NCBI GenBank assembly: GCA_002943765.1 | Contig: PQWQ01000016.1 | Span: 558,001 to 622,000, forward strand | Length of the DNA: 64,000 nucleotides | DNA from: Psoroptes ovis | Taxonomy: Eukaryota; Arthropoda; Arachnida; Sarcoptiformes; Psoroptidae | Reading direction: 5' to 3' | Shown here: positions 63,020 through 64,000 of the stretch, piece by piece | Numbering within the stretch: position 1 is the first letter of the stretch | Layout of the letters: the number at the start of each line of letters is the position of its first letter | Notes under the pieces: model-generated | What the model saw: the letters and a program-made list of their open reading frames with translations, nothing else | Database searches by the model: none | What the model was told of the DNA's origin: nothing | Translations under genes and position numbers: made by a program

Positions 63020-64000
63020 ATGGCCAATTCATCATCTTCATTATTTATTTTATTATTTTTTCATATCATTATCATATTCAATATTTATATTGATTGCCAA
63101 CAACCTGTGACATCAAAATGTCCAAATAAATTTGAACATAAATGTTTTTGTGGTTTTCTAAACTATAGCAGTGATCATAATGAATTATTTAAATATTTTG
63201 GTAAAAATCGTTCCATTTTCATAACGAATTGTACAGATACAAATTTTAATAATACAAATATATTGGCATACATTCCCTATGAAACTGAATTATTAATTTT
63301 TAATGGTAATAATTTTGAAAATTTACAATTGAACAATACAAGCAATGCTAGTAATGTTACAAATTCAAAAAGGTAAAATTTTCAATTATTGAATTATATT
63401 ATATTGGTTTAAATTTTCATTTTATACTTATCTTGTATGCTATCGCAGATATGAAAAATTATTAATGATTGATTTATCACGGAATAATATTAAACATATT
63501 AATCAAAATGTATTTGATCAAATGAATCAAATTGAAACATTAATATTAAATGATAATCCAATCATATTTGATGATCAATTTAAATTAACATTGAAAAAAT
63601 TGAATAAACTTGAAGAATTACATTTACGTAATGTAACGACAACGAATAATGCTTCATCATTAATATCGACAATATTTAGTCAAGACAAACAATATTTACA
63701 AGAATTGAAAATTTTAAATCTTGAATCAAATTCTATCAAAGATTTAGACATCAATAATAATGAACACTTGTTATGTTCATCATCACAATTACGACAATTA
63801 ATATTACGAAATAATTATCTGGAGAAATTCTATCAAAATTTATCATGTTTATCTGAATTATCTTCGATTGATTTAAGTAATAATCATCTTAAGACTATTG
63901 ATAATAAAACCATACAATCATTATTATCATCAACATCGATATCGTATCATGTAAATATTAGTGAAAATCCATTCATATGTGATTGCCATTTGATTGATTT
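63020..64000 (+). CDS. Leucine-rich-repeat secreted or membrane protein, 5' part
   Basis: Exon 1 is 63020-63372 and exon 2 starts at 63449 and runs off the window. The ATG at 63020 gives a signal peptide (ANSSSSLFILLFFHIIIIF). A cysteine-rich LRRNT cap (CPNKFEHKCFCGF) and at least five LRRs follow, for example LLMIDLSRNNIKHINQNVF, LKILNLESNSIKDL, LRQLILRNNYLEKF and LSSIDLSNNHLKTI. The window ends in the start of an LRRCT cap (NPFICDCHLID). The LRRNT-LRR-LRRCT layout is that of cell-surface adhesion or signalling proteins such as TPBG, Tsukushi or Toll-like ectodomains. Without the C-terminus I cannot say whether it has a membrane helix, TIR or other tail. Many N-glycosylation sites are present. 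Confidence 0.9.

Overview
This is an AT-rich animal nuclear window. Genes are split by mostly short GT-AG introns (about 55 to 520 bp), all recognisable products are animal proteins, and coding exons carry long Gln, Asn, His, Asp and Ser/Thr runs. There is no operon structure, no rRNA or tRNA, and no bacterial signal. I infer an arthropod, most likely an acariform (astigmatid, house-dust-mite-like) mite. That rests on base composition, homopolymer-rich proteins, short introns and an arthropod-type TATA/Inr promoter, and the sequence alone does not prove it. All exon structures were built by hand from splice sites, reading phase and family similarity.

Layout. 1-8154 is gene-poor and 9282-20226 is a long intron. 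Together they hold 15 near-palindromic elements of about 80 bp that look like mariner-type MITEs inserted at TA; I see none in the other 46 kb. 8155-27422 (+) is a WW-PDZ-FERM scaffold gene (FRMPD4/Preso type). 28261-29233 (-) and 34087-35668 (-) are two related secreted proteins built from Pro-Leu/Pro-Met repeats with dibasic sites. They flank an FN3-type single-pass receptor (29921-32373, -). 36760-37368 and 38177-38779 (+) are tandem single-exon genes resembling the Gag region of BEL/Pao retroelements, each with a TATA promoter and poly(A) signal. 39900-42171 (+) is an ENPP ecto-phosphodiesterase. 42877-44735 (-) is an extended-PHD chromatin protein (RAI1/TCF20-like). 46390-50203 (-) is a GRAMD1/Aster sterol transporter. 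52727-53830 (+) is the Golgi SNARE GOSR1. 54688-59183 (-) is the OCRL/INPP5B lipid 5-phosphatase with a GC-AG intron. 60512-61501 (-) is PDCD10/CCM3. 61805-61933 (-) is a 42-codon membrane micropeptide that resembles sarcolamban. 63020 to the window end (+) is the start of a secreted or membrane leucine-rich-repeat protein.

The genes do not form one pathway. Three (GRAMD1, GOSR1, OCRL) act in membrane and lipid traffic, and PDCD10 is also Golgi-associated; this neighbourhood is probably coincidental. The least explained items are the Pro-repeat secreted pair, the domesticated-Gag candidates, the micropeptide and the clustered hairpin elements.
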